Of a DNA stretch of 64,000 nt, positions 1 through 10,213 are shown piece after piece. Origin of the DNA: Fomitopsis serialis (Eukaryota; Basidiomycota; Agaricomycetes; Polyporales; Fomitopsidaceae); the NCBI RefSeq assembly GCF_022376445.1, contig NW_025955042.1, positions 115,372-179,371 on the forward strand, written 5' to 3'. Each line of letters starts with the position of its first letter. Position 1 is the stretch's first letter. Position numbers and translations under genes: made by a program. The notes under the pieces are model-generated. The model did no database searches and had not been told where the DNA came from. It worked only from the letters and a program-made list of their open reading frames with translations.

Positions 1-36
1 TCTTCCTGCCCGTCTTCCTGCCCGTCTTCCTGCCCG
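1..36. repeat. 12-bp tandem repeat, three copies
   Basis: The unit tcttcctgcccg is repeated three times without a mismatch at the very edge of the window and probably continues beyond it. It lies in pyrimidine-rich sequence that also holds a short CG dinucleotide run near position 80. Confidence 0.9.
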
Positions 37-1056
37 CTAGTCCGCCTTCGCATCCATCCGCTTGTCCGTCTATCCGCGCGCGCGCGCCCACCGACCCTCG
101 CGCCTGTGCCCGTGGTCCATCCGTCGGCTGCGTCTTCACGCGGGGCATTAGCCCTGCGCGCTCGCGGTCGACGTGTTGTACTGCACGTCGCCGCGTCCTG
201 TGGCCACGGTCAGCTCGCTCGCTCGTGTGTGTCTATGCTCACCTGAATGCCAGTGTCGGCTACTCCCAGTCGCTGTCATCGTGCCCGCTGTGCTCTAACA
301 ACGTCGGTGACCGACGCGGGATGGTGGTCGTAAACAGCGGGCGGAAGCGCTTGCCGCTCACTCGGCTCGTTGCGAGCTCCCGGGTTTGGCCGGCACTGAC
401 GCCGCGCAGGGATCGCCTGGGGATCTCAGGACCTGAATGCCCTGACCCCGATGTGCGTCCATATCGGGCAGCTCGCATCGCGCGCCAGTGGTGCCGCCCC
501 GGCGGCCCCGCCACGGACGAAGGGACCGGACTGCCCCGGCATGGCTGCTATATTGGGTAGCGACCGACGGCGCCTCGCTCATACATGAGCGAGTGGCGGC
601 TCATGTATGAAAGGCGCCCTCCAGTAAGTACAGGCTTGTTATGTATACACCCTTTTGCGCTAACTACAGGTATTCTATACATACATATGCCGGTATAGCC
701 TGTGCTCCATGCATCACCCTAGTATAGTACCGAACATCCCCTCGAGTAGTAGGATGCAGCCAAGCCAACGTCCCAACCGCGTCTTGGCACATACTCTTGA
801 GCTCATCCTCATCATTCTCATTCTCAATGACATCGTAGTGTAGCGGTGCAGAGTTCGTGCTTGCACTTAACTGAATGATTGTTATGGTCTCAGTGGATGA
901 TGTCGATCAGATGACCATCTAGTATTCTCAGTCTGTCGCTAGACGCCGCGGGTTACTCCTCAATCCAATACTTATTTCTTGCCATGCTACTCTCCGACTC
1001 AACTGCTCTTTCCAGTTACCACTGCATCTGTGCTATAAATTAATAACGACCCCACG
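37..1056. other. Intergenic, no gene recognised
   Basis: No conserved protein or RNA gene was recognised. The first 550 bases are GC-rich and give several overlapping frames without recognisable content. The stretch from about 640 is AT-richer and presumably holds the HEM4 promoter. Confidence 0.5.
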
Positions 1057-2154
1057 ATGGCCCACGTCCTACTACTCCGGGCACCCAGCCACGATGGCCC
1101 CGACCGCTACGAGTCTGCCCTCAGCGACAAGGACCTCACGCCTGTCTCCGTCCCCGTAGTCGAGACGGGCTACACGAACCTCGACAAGCTCAAGGAGACT
1201 ATCGTAGCGGGCCCAGAGAAGGGCGAGTTCGGCGGCGTGATCGTGACGAGCGCGCGGAGCTGCGAGGCGTGGAAGGCGGTCGTCCTCGAGCTCGTCGGGG
1301 AAGATCCCGAGGAAGAGGCGGGTGAGGCGAGTGAGTCTACCCACCGACTGCATATGTACCGCGACTGACGCGCCTGACCTCCAGCGCACTGGTCTACCGT
1401 CCCGTTCTACGTCGTCGGCGAAGCGACCGCGACCGCGCTCCTCTCCATCCGCTCCATCGTCGGGAAGTACCCCGGGTACGCGCCCTCGGAGGAGAACGTC
1501 CGCGGCGCCGGCTCTACAGGGACGTCGGAGAAACTCGCGCGGTTTATCGTCGACGAGCTCTCCTCCGCCCCGCCGGACAGCGCGCGGAGGCGGCTGCTCT
1601 ACCTGACCGGCGACAAGAACCGGGACACGCTCCCGAGGGTGCTCGAGGAGGGCGGCGTGCACGCAGTACCTGTGCAGGTGTACGAGACGCATGGATCGTC
1701 GACGTTCGGGGCTGATTTGGAGGAGGCGCTCACGGGGAAGGGGAGAGACGAGGATGGGAAGGCGGGGAGGCTATTGAAGAAGGTGTTGCACCCGACGTCT
1801 TTGCCTACCCGCTCAGGTGAGTGGTCCCTCCAGTCCGCCTGCAGAAGCTCACATAAATGGACGGTGTCGCGCTCGTTAGTTCCTGCGCGCTGCTGGATCG
1901 TCTACTTCGCACCCTCCGAGGCGGAGTTCACCACTCCCGTCCTGCGCGAACACTTCACGCTCTCCTCCTCAAACAATGATTCCACCGCACCGGCTGGCGA
2001 GAAACCCGTAGCGCGTATCGCATCGATAGGCCCGACAACGGGTGATTTCCTCCGGAACAACCTGGGCCTGCGGGTGGATGTCGTTTCGCCGAAGCCAAAC
2101 CCTGCATCGCTGGCGAAGGCGATCGTGGAGTTTGACGAGGCGCATCCCTGGTGA
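1057..2154 (+). CDS. HEM4: Uroporphyrinogen-III synthase
   Basis: This enzyme closes hydroxymethylbilane into uroporphyrinogen III, the fourth step of heme synthesis, in the cytosol. Three exons are inferred: 1057-1330, 1385-1816 and 1880-2154. Their introns of 54 and 63 bp have good GTGAGT donors. The spliced product is 326 residues, normal for fungal HEM4. Family hallmarks are VIVTSARSCEAW near residue 65, YVVGEATA after the first junction, LYLTGDKNRDTLP in the middle, and ASIGPTTGDFLRNN near the C-terminus, which together outline the two-lobed HemD fold. The first ATG opens the conserved LLLRAP strand, so the start is secure. Family identity is seen directly; the activity is inferred. Confidence 0.93.
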
Positions 2155-2762
2155 TACTTGAGGGCTACAATTCGTGGATGGTCGACAAGAATATATAGTC
2201 TGCCTGTTGCAGTCGGAAGACGGAGGTGCTTCGCGCACCGCGCAGCTCTCATGAAATGTGCGATACACTACGCAGGATGTATGATAGGGATTGTAATCAG
2301 TAGTGGGCGGAATGAATAATGTAACACTGCGAACAGGCATCGTACGAACTCTCCATACCTGCAGAGTAAGGTGGGGGTAAAGTAAGGTGGGGGTAACAAG
2401 ACCAGAACACGGCTGCAGAAGTTTCTATTGAGTGGACGGCAAGCGGACTCCTCAACGCTGACGGATGAATCGATGACCACCGAAGTTGTACCCGCGACGG
2501 GAATAGGATGAGACCCCGATTTTGTCTGGGATCATGCGTACTGGGACTCGAGTAAATGCTACGATCGCTCCAGAGCATCGATGAATCTTTCGGAGGTGGT
2601 AAGGTGTCCAGGTCAGTAAGGCGGATGATTTCGTCGATTGTACGCCGGTATGCCAGAGCGGTCCAGGGACGTCGAATTGCGCGTGGTCATCCGAGGACTT
2701 ACAAAGCGAGGAAGCAAAATGACATTCTATTTTTCCATCACTTTAGGAACGTCCCGAGCTGA
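2155..2762. other. Intergenic between convergent HEM4 and ATP14, with a short tandem repeat
   Basis: This is the convergent 3' space of HEM4 and ATP14. A 16-bp unit, agtaaggtgggggtaa, is repeated exactly twice at 2365-2396. Nothing else was recognised. Confidence 0.6.
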
Positions 2763-3306
2763 TCAGTGGTGGCCCTCCGCCTTGGGCTCGTCCGCCTCCA
2801 GGAACGTAAGGAAAGTGTCGGCGCCGGTCGTCAACTGCTCGGGAGCGCCCGCAGCAGCGGCTTTAGGGGCACCCTCCACGGGCTCGGTGGCGTCGTATGC
2901 GGTCAGTTCTGATGCGAGGTCGGCGGGGACGACAGGGGGCTTGGGCGTCGGGGGCATGGAATACTGCTTCACGACACCGACATGGGCGTCCTTGGCCTGC
3001 TCCCGTGGTCAGGTTTCACGCCCCGAAACTAAGAGACAGCACACGCACCGGCGGTGGAGCCTTGTAGGACTTCAGTTCCTTGATATAGAGCTCCTGGACG
3101 AAGTCTGTGTGCGCGCGACGTGAGCTGGCGGTCCTTCCTTACCCGGGCGCGCGTCACGCACCTTTCCTCGCCGCCGCGGACGTCGAGAACGCCGCCTGGC
3201 GCGAGAATGCGCGAGCCTAGGCGTATCTAAGTTTCAGCCAGCCATAACTACGGCCAGGAGGGGTACGCACAGCGGAGGAGGCCTGCCTGAGGACGGTCGA
3301 CGACAT
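2763..3306 (-). CDS. ATP14: Mitochondrial F1Fo-ATP synthase subunit h
   Basis: This is a peripheral-stalk subunit of mitochondrial ATP synthase. Four exons on the minus strand are inferred: 3271-3306, 3162-3216, 3049-3104 and 2763-2996. They give 126 residues, matching the roughly 120 of yeast Atp14. The leader MSSTVLRQASSA followed by an Arg/Ala/Ser-rich stretch is a typical mitochondrial presequence. The family core reads DFVQELYIKELKSYKAPP, then AKDAHVGVVKQYSMPP, then a Pro/Ala segment with LASELTAYDA. Phases agree at every junction. It is divergent from INH1 with 140 bp between start codons, so the two may share a promoter. The assignment rests on the conserved core. Confidence 0.9.
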
Positions 3307-3446
3307 GGTCAAGAACAAAAGTGTGACGTGACACTGGTCACGCGTGCGGCCTCGGTTGGGCTCGGACGGTCGACGTCGCCTGCCGGCCCCAGACTGCCCG
3401 CCCATAAAGCCGCAACGCGTCCTCCTCGTCCTCCATCCCATCCACG
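3307..3446. promoter_or_regulatory. Putative bidirectional promoter ATP14/INH1
   Basis: Only 140 bp separate the start codons of a structural subunit of ATP synthase and the inhibitor of the same enzyme, which point away from each other. Any shared promoter must lie here. No specific factor site was identified. Confidence 0.5.
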
Positions 3447-3901
3447 ATGCTCGCCAGAATTGCTACCCGCTCTGCTCGTCGCTCTGTCCCCGTGTCGCGC
3501 CCGTCGCCGTGCGTGGCTACGCAGAGAACTCATTCAAGTGAGTGCTGTATCGTGGTCGGTGACATCATGAGCTGACGCGCCGTGTATGTGCTGAACAGCA
3601 AGAAGGAGAAGGCCCATGAAGGTACGTCGTTTTACGGGAGTTGAGCAGTGATGCATAATTACTGCTTAGACCAATTCGCTCGCCAACATGAGGCTGAGCA
3701 GCTGAAGAAGCTCAAGGCCGAGGTGCGCTCTTACCTCTCGTCTCAATTCCTTCTCATATCTGACGCGTCACCACACAGCTTGAGAAGAAGAAGGCAGAGC
3801 TGGTGAGTCCACTGAAGTGAACCGCCTGAACCCGAATCTGACTGACGGCGTCTCAGGCCCAACTCGAGAAGGAGCACGAAGAGCTCTCGAAGAAGCAATA
3901 A
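3447..3901 (+). CDS. INH1: Mitochondrial ATPase inhibitor IF1, with a frameshift in exon 1
   Basis: IF1 binds F1-ATPase and blocks ATP hydrolysis when the membrane potential collapses. Five exons are inferred: 3447-3537, 3599-3621, 3670-3722, 3779-3802 and 3857-3901. They encode KKEKAHEDQFARQHEAEQ, then LKKLKAE, LEKKKAEL and AQLEKEHEELSKKQ. This is the inhibitory segment followed by the heptad coiled coil of the family. The ATG at 3447 opens a good presequence (MLARIATRSARRSVPV). However, the VAVRGYAENSF stretch that should join it to exon 2 is in another frame, so the spliced length is not a multiple of three. A 2-bp gain near 3486-3500 would explain this. It may be an assembly indel or a real lesion. 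Confidence 0.8.
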
Positions 3902-4434
3902 ACTCGTCTGTAGAATCATACTGCATACACAGGTTCGTCGTTCGAGTGCATTTACACTGCCGCTGGATGGTGACGTTCCTGGCGCAGCGCGATGCTCCCT
4001 ATGGCTTCGTACAGGACAGATGTCTCGGCGTACTGATTCGTTTCATATTGTACCGCATATAGCCACACGCACGATGAGAATGGGATGAACCTGTTCATTG
4101 GTCTGTGCGAGCTGTTGGGATATTCGATGCACACCTTGTTGTTCGGGTGTTCTGGGCGGCTGTTTCATGATCCATGGTGCGGAAACTTATACTGTAAATG
4201 TACGTGACATTGCTCTATACGACGTCCAGCGAGGTGCGACATTGCTCTGTCTGAGAATTTAGCGAGGCCAAACATAAGTAATGTATTACAGTTGACTCGT
4301 CATGCCCGAGGCCTTCTCGTCATTTTACGATACACTGAATCCACCGCGCGAACACGCCGACGAGCCAGCCTCCGTAATCGTGAGCCTTGCGACTAGCGAA
4401 AACATCATCTCGAGGTTTACCTCCGGCAAATGGT
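3902..4434. other. Intergenic between convergent INH1 and CTP1
   Basis: This is the shared 3' region of two convergent genes. It is AT-richer than the flanking exons and no gene was recognised. Confidence 0.6.
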
Positions 4435-5909
4435 CTATGTCGGTCGGCCGCCCAGCAGCGCAATAATTTGCTCGTAGACAGTGAAGACGATACCACCGCT
4501 CATCTATACGAAGGATGGAGGCAAGACATTAGCCAGTCTTCCCGTCAGCAAACCGCAAGGTACTGACCACCAACCGCGCCAACCTTGGCGTCGTCCCCCT
4601 CCAGAACCTCAAGATCCCCTCCTCCGTGAAGATCCGGTACGCGCAGTGGAACGAGTTGCGGTAGGCCTGTCTTGCTTCGAGGCTTTGCATCCGCGTCTTG
4701 ATCACGCTACGAGTACCCGTGCATGAGACACATTGCCGTCTCCCTGATCGCATGGACGGGCGAAGGGGACTTACTCGAGGGGCATGGTGGTGTAGACGGT
4801 GACGAGCCCGGCAACGGCACCGATGCCGAAGGTCATCCCGCTCGAGAGATTCTGCCCTGGGCGTGCGGTGCCGAGGACGAACTGTTTGAGGGTCGTGTAG
4901 GTCGTGAATCGAACGGCAGAGTTGGCGCCTGTGATTCGGTGAGCTCAATGTTTCCGACCGAGCGTACGGACAGGAGTCTACCTTGTCGCATCATCTGGGT
5001 GGAGAGGGATAGGTCAAGGGGAGGTTGCGCAGGAAAACGGGAGGAGACGGACCACAGGGAAGAGCCCGCGATATATCCCGCCGATACCCTCTTCGCGGAC
5101 GATTGAGACTGTGCCGTGGATGAGTCCGCGGTACCTTGGGTTCGGGCTCTTCGCGTCGTCGATGAGTTTCGTTCTGTACCGCGACGCTCAGCAGCTGCGG
5201 CGGAGCAGGAGTATATGGAAGTCATTACTTGATCGTCTCTGAGGGCGTAACGGCAAAGACAGCCTCCATCATACCCGCTCCAAGACCAGCTGCACTTCAC
5301 TTTAGTTGGAGACTCGCGACACACTGTGAACGTTACGCACCTGCCAGACTTCTCGGCGCCGTGACTTTACCCTCGATGACCATGGTACGTGAGGCTGACG
5401 CGGCCAGCGATTGTAACCACGCGTGCTCACCTCCGCATCGGCCAGCATGTGCTTGAACTGGTCATACGACAAGAAACGTACACCAGCCTTGACTGAGTTG
5501 CCTACAGACATTCGTCGTATTATGCCTGTACAGCAGCCCATAGAGGCAAAACACATACCAATGACCAAGGCCATGCATCCTGAATATAGCCCCGGAATCC
5601 CCTTTGCCTTCACTGTCTCCCGAATGATCGACCATGGGCTCTCCCTCTATAACACAGACAACGTCTCAGTATACAGCCGTGCTCGTCCTTCACAATTAGC
5701 ACAGACCTGTCCTGTGAATTGTGTGCGCGTCTTAACATATTCCGTCGGGTATGTCACGAATCTGCGTCACCTAAATTCGCTGAACGGTCGACGAAGAGTG
5801 GTTGGGCGGACGCGGCTCACGCTTCTACCGCGCCGGCGGTCGTGCCCGCGATGACCGAGTGCAGTGGCTTTTCTTTCTTGAAGATTGGTCTACTTGTCTC
5901 GGTCGTCAT
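4435..5909 (-). CDS. CTP1: Mitochondrial tricarboxylate (citrate) carrier
   Basis: This is an inner-membrane solute carrier that exchanges citrate for malate or other tricarboxylates. Eleven exons are inferred: 5821-5909, 5707-5761, 5559-5646, 5431-5501, 5341-5371, 5229-5289, 5053-5173, 4982-4994, 4775-4928, 4568-4706 and 4435-4503. Phases are consistent throughout and the product is 296 residues, the usual size. The three repeats of the mitochondrial carrier family are visible. Their signatures begin YPTEYVKTR, TPSETIKTKLID and MPLDVIKTRMQS. The segment NSVKAGVRFLSYDQFK and the string GLFPVMMRQGANSAVRFTTY point to the citrate carrier subgroup. Exon 8 is a 13-base micro-exon. It is divergent from the kinase gene across 282 bp. 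Confidence 0.92.
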
Positions 5910-6191
5910 CGTGTAGTCCGTGTAAGGGGTGTAAGACAGACAAAGAGGACAGATGAGATCGCAAGAGGAAGGGCTGGAATGCCTACTCCTCATGCGCCGC
6001 GGTGCGCGTGCTCGTGACTTCAGCCACCGTCGCGCCTTCCACCCGTCATCCGCCTCTCCTCCTCCTCCACGTCCTTTCGCCGCCGCGTCCTTCTTCGCCC
6101 TGTCTCGCCATTTCGGCCGTGCCATCTCGCGCACTGTTGCCTATCATCAGGCTCAGCTTATCAAGGCAACTGAAATTACCTCGAAAGGGCC

Positions 6192-7721
6192 ATGTCAAGT
6201 CAACCTGCGAGACTTTCTCTCCACTGGGGGACAGATGACACCGTCGAGGACATCAATCGCTATGTTAATGGAGGCTTCCACCCCATACGGCTAGGAGATG
6301 TTCTCAGGTCAGATGTAGCTAACTACCGCATTCTTCACAAACTCGGAAGAGGGTCTTTTGCGACTGTTTGGCTTGCCGCCACTATGGAAGATGCCCAGTT
6401 ATCTTGCAGTTATCATTGTAAATCGCGTCTCCAGTGCCATTGTTATGCATGCTCAAACTGACCTTTTGGTCGAGACAGGCCCAAATTCGTTGCGCTGAAG
6501 ATATGTGTCGCGGACGCCGACTCGCAGCACGAGCTCAACATTCACAGCCGTCTACCACCTGCGCAAGATCGCCACGTTCTACAACTTCTCGACGACTTCT
6601 CCGTCCACGGTCCAAACGGAGCACACGTTGTCCTCGTGCATGATGTCCTTGGTTCTCCCGCAGACCTGACGGACCTAGTACAAAACCAAGTTCGACAGCT
6701 ATGCAAGCAACTCGTGCAGGGTGTCGCCTTCCTTCACAGTCACGGCATAACGCACGGAGGCAAGTGCTCTCGCATGATGCACGTTTACGCAATACACACT
6801 GATCTCTGCCCATCCACAGATATACATGCCGGGAATATTGGTGTTTGTCTGCCAACACTGGATGGCCATTCTGAAGATGACATCCTCGACTACTTTGGCC
6901 CGCCCGAGATCTCACCCATCCTTCCTCGCCAGCCTCTCCCTCGGCCCCTCGACACGCTTCCACCATATCTCACGCCACCCATCGCTCTTGCTTACTATCT
7001 CAAAGAGCGAAATCCGTCATTTGTGCTGTCTCCTCTTCAGATTGAGATTATGGATCTCGGCAATGGTATGCTCGCAAAGTCTGCCTCTCCCTCCAGTTCA
7101 CAGACCCCTCTGACGCACCAAATTAACCTACACAGCTACAATCGTTGACGAGCATCCACGCCCGTCGTGCACACCCGCGACCGTCTGCGCACCCGAGATC
7201 ATGTTCGAGCGGGTAACAACTAAGACCGATCCTCCCGCCACGTTCGCGAGCGACATCTGGTCTCTTGCATGCACGGTAATTGACTGTATTGTCTCTCTGT
7301 GCCACCGTACTCATGAAGATGTATTGAAACAGCTGTACGAAATCGCTTTCCAGGCACGTATCTTTCATTTCGCCTCACCTAGCAACACACTCCTCGTCGA
7401 CATGGCCAAGTTATGCGGCGGGATCCCTCCTGAGTGGGTTGTGTACTTTGACACCAGCGGGCTGCCAAAAGCCCTGGATGGAAGTATGTCTTCGAGGTCT
7501 TCTTATCCTCCGGTCTTCGTGCTTACCCAATTCTAGCGATATCTAGGAGCGCGGCTGATAAGGAATGGAAACGAAAGGTGGATCACTACGCGCGCAAATG
7601 GACGGAGAAAGATGACATCGATGGGTTCGTCGACTTTTTGAGGATGATGCTCAAGCTGGATCCAGGCGCACGTCCCAGTGCTATCGAAGTCTTGAACCAT
7701 TCTTGGTTTGTAAATCGCTGA
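6192..7721 (+). CDS. SRPK-like serine/threonine protein kinase, with a GC-AG intron
   Basis: Six exons are inferred: 6192-6397, 6479-6759, 6820-7065, 7136-7275, 7333-7483 and 7537-7721. They give 402 residues. Kinase landmarks are LGRGSFATVW (glycine loop), FVALKICVADA (the ATP-anchoring Lys), HGDIHAGN (catalytic loop), MDLGN (metal-binding loop, DLG rather than DFG), CAPEIMF (APE) and SDIWSLACT. The PEISPILPRQP-type insert before DLG and the N-terminal layout match the SRPK-like kinases expanded in agaricomycetes. Catalytic Lys and Asp are present, so an active enzyme is plausible. The HGD motif in exons 2 and 3 is restored only by using a GC donor at 6760. The first intron donor (GTTATC) is weak. 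The substrate is unknown. Confidence 0.88.
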
Positions 7722-8085
7722 AGGGCTCGGTGAGACCGGGGAAGGGATTGGAGCGCACCACGCTGTTGACTTAAATGTCGCTTTAGGGTCACCGGTCATC
7801 ACGCGAGACTAGCGTCGCGCTGATATGGCATTTCTTCCGTCAATCCACCAGATCTACCGCTGCGACTCGGCTGCGTGGTCCAGGACACAACATGACGCTA
7901 ATCTCAGTTCTACATAGTACGATCAACCCGGCGGGACGTGTTCAATAGCACCCATGGCGGCAGTGATATGCGTTAAAGATTAGAGGGCATATCATACAGT
8001 GCGGATTTAATCTATTAAAGTCGTTTGCCAGTACACTGAACTGCAACTTGGAGTAGGTCGATGTACGTATCGTTTATGCGCCCAA
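7722..8085. other. Intergenic between convergent kinase and F-box-like gene
   Basis: No gene was recognised. It is the shared 3' space of the two neighbouring genes. Confidence 0.6.
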
Positions 8086-9216
8086 TCACACTCTGCTCTG
8101 TGCAATGTCTAGGTCGCCTTTGGGGTCCGGGAATACATACGCCTCCTCCCTCTGAATCGCAACCTTGTCGGGTCTCGTCGTCATCACCGCGATCCTTGCT
8201 CTCCAAGCAACCAATCGTTCTCTCCATTGCGCCAGGTTGCCCGGTTTGACCATCTCCATGCCCGCCATGCCCTGGCACATCACGATGGCCCACCACAGAT
8301 CTTGCTTCCACCCCTCCTTGAAGTCGCCTCCGACAGCTGCACGCACATCCGCCCACGAAGGATTCCATCTCGTGCTATGCAGGAGGTGCCTGAGCCCCAG
8401 CTGGCCGTCCTTTTCCTTGAACCCGTCGGGTGAAGTGGAGTTGGTGTTCAGGAAGGGTGCGTAAGGACCGACAGGCTGGACAGCCCGGCGCGGATCCATC
8501 CTGCCGTCCGCGCGCCGCCGGTCCCAGGTAGTGCTCTGGTGCGTCCAGCACATCCAATCCGGAATGCAGTACTTGACGAACTCCAGCCTCGTTTCGACGT
8601 TCGCCGCCTCGGGGATCGTGCCCGACTCGAGAAACACCTCGAAGGCAGGCCCGAAGAGCTCGCCGTAGATGGCGAGATGGAAGAAGGTCTCGGGCGGATC
8701 AGCGCGGATCGTAGCCGCGTCGTCGACGCCGCCGTCCCAGAAGTCGGGGGTGGAATACCACTGCTCGCCTATGCATGTGTCGATGATGTCAACGACAGGG
8801 TTGATCGTCGAAAAGCGCATCTCGTAGAGCTCGCGGATGCGCTCCGTCGTCAGGCCCGCGTGTTCGAGTGCGAGCTCCAGAAGGCCCTCCATGCCCTTGC
8901 GGAAGGCGGTACGGAGCACGGCGGTGTTCTCGGACGAGAGAGACGCCCATTCACCGACTTGTCGAGCCGTAGCAGCTACGAGGAAGTGTGGGTCGGGTCG
9001 GAAGAATATCCGCGATGCTGCAGCTGCGAGGTGAAGGATGGTCCGAGGCGAGGTGTGTAAGGACAGTTCGTGGAGAAGACGACACGTCGCAGCGAGGTTG
9101 ATGAAATCCTCGATGTCACGAAGGTAGAAAGGGAGAGACAGCAGAATGTCTGCGGGGAGCGACAGCAGAGATGCATCTTCAGACATCTCTTGGGGAAGCG
9201 CGGCGGGGATAAACAA
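8086..9216 (-). CDS. F-box-like protein, family A copy 1 (intact)
   Basis: This is an uninterrupted single-exon gene of 376 residues. The N-terminus (LLSLPADILLSLPFYLRD, then INLAATCRLLHEL) has the Leu-Pro start and helix spacing of an F-box, the Skp1-binding module of SCF ubiquitin ligases. The rest has no domain I can name. It contains RTILHLAAAASRIFFRP, MRFSTINPVVDIIDTC, a Trp-rich FWDGGVDDAATI stretch, and a C-terminal WKQDLWWAIVMCQG block. These blocks recur in four other copies at 10.2, 24.5, 26.5 and 51.2 kb, so this is a lineage-specific family. A second Met at residue 11 could be the true start. A role as substrate adaptor is inferred from the F-box only. Confidence 0.8.
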   Translation of the reverse strand: MFIPAALPQEMSEDASLLSLPADILLSLPFYLRDIEDFINLAATCRLLHELSLHTSPRTILHLAAAASRIFFRPDPHFLVAATARQVGEWASLSSENTAVLRTAFRKGMEGLLELALEHAGLTTERIRELYEMRFSTINPVVDIIDTCIGEQWYSTPDFWDGGVDDAATIRADPPETFFHLAIYGELFGPAFEVFLESGTIPEAANVETRLEFVKYCIPDWMCWTHQSTTWDRRRADGRMDPRRAVQPVGPYAPFLNTNSTSPDGFKEKDGQLGLRHLLHSTRWNPSWADVRAAVGGDFKEGWKQDLWWAIVMCQGMAGMEMVKPGNLAQWRERLVAWRARIAVMTTRPDKVAIQREEAYVFPDPKGDLDIAQSRV

Positions 9217-10213
9217 GTCTAGGTGAGTGTCGACCAGTGTCTCGCGTCAAGTCCAACCCCCTCTTATGTGTGCGGTCGGATCCTCAGCGCGATCTGTCAA
9301 CGTTCAACTGTGCGACCGGGTGAGTCGTTGACGTCGATGTGACTCGATGCGCTACACGTACAGGTGTAACGTGGCATTGCCGTCGGAGGAATGCATCGAT
9401 CTCGAAGTCACTGTCATATGCGTCACCGCCCTGAGGGCTGTGCAGTGTGCTTGCCTGATCAATCATCAGCTGACAAGTCCCAGCCCGGAGAAGTGTTCAT
9501 CCGCGTCAATGTTCAACATTCCTGTCAACGGGGACTGAGCGGCCAGCCCACAAGCGTACATATGCCACCACAGGCCGAAGACTTGAAGCTGACCACGTCC
9601 TTTGCATATCCCAAACTCCCTAGACTACGAATCCCAATATTCCTGCAGGCTCGGTTCGCCTACTACAGTCGTTAGTTTCAATTGGCGAGGCACCAGTGCC
9701 CGGCGAGCAGTACGAAATGGCGGCGCATGTCGGGAAGCCTTACACACGGGAGGCATTGACGCACGGCTACAGGGTCTCGGGGGCCGCGATGAACCATAGG
9801 TACGTTGAGGGTCCATATGGAATCGAATTCGCATTCTTGACTCAGTACTGACGAGTCGTAGGTGTGTTTGACTGGAATCTGCGCTGTAGCGGAGACGAGT
9901 CCGCTATTCAGCCAATGCTGTTGCGTCGTTGCGTTGTACTATGCGCGCCTAGAGGCGTGGGTCGACACCCTCAGTACCAGCCATAGACACCCACGCAAAT
10001 TGCGAAGATCCCTAGGATCGCCTTAGCCAAACGGTCCACCAAGCCGGCTGTCAACGAGCCGTCGGTGTGAGCGAGGCGGTATGCGCAGCGAGGCAGCAAG
10101 TGGCGAAGACGGCGAGTCGCCAGAGGGCCTGAGCAGCGGTGTTATGGTGAGAGTCACAGCATCAACATGCGCCTTCTGAGATCATACACGAACATAGCAT
10201 ATGTACGCTGCCG
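9217..10213. other. Intergenic, one weak coding-like stretch
   Basis: This lies between two family A genes. About 9683-9851 on the plus strand has an open frame with a protein-like composition (GEQYEMAAHVGKPYTREAL), but I could not assign it or find a start. It may be an exon relic. Nothing else was recognised. Confidence 0.4.

Noticed and set aside
225..582. Overlapping open frames near the left edge
   Set aside because: They are in high-GC DNA where open frames arise by chance. Composition is Arg/Pro-rich with no recognisable motif and no splice pattern.
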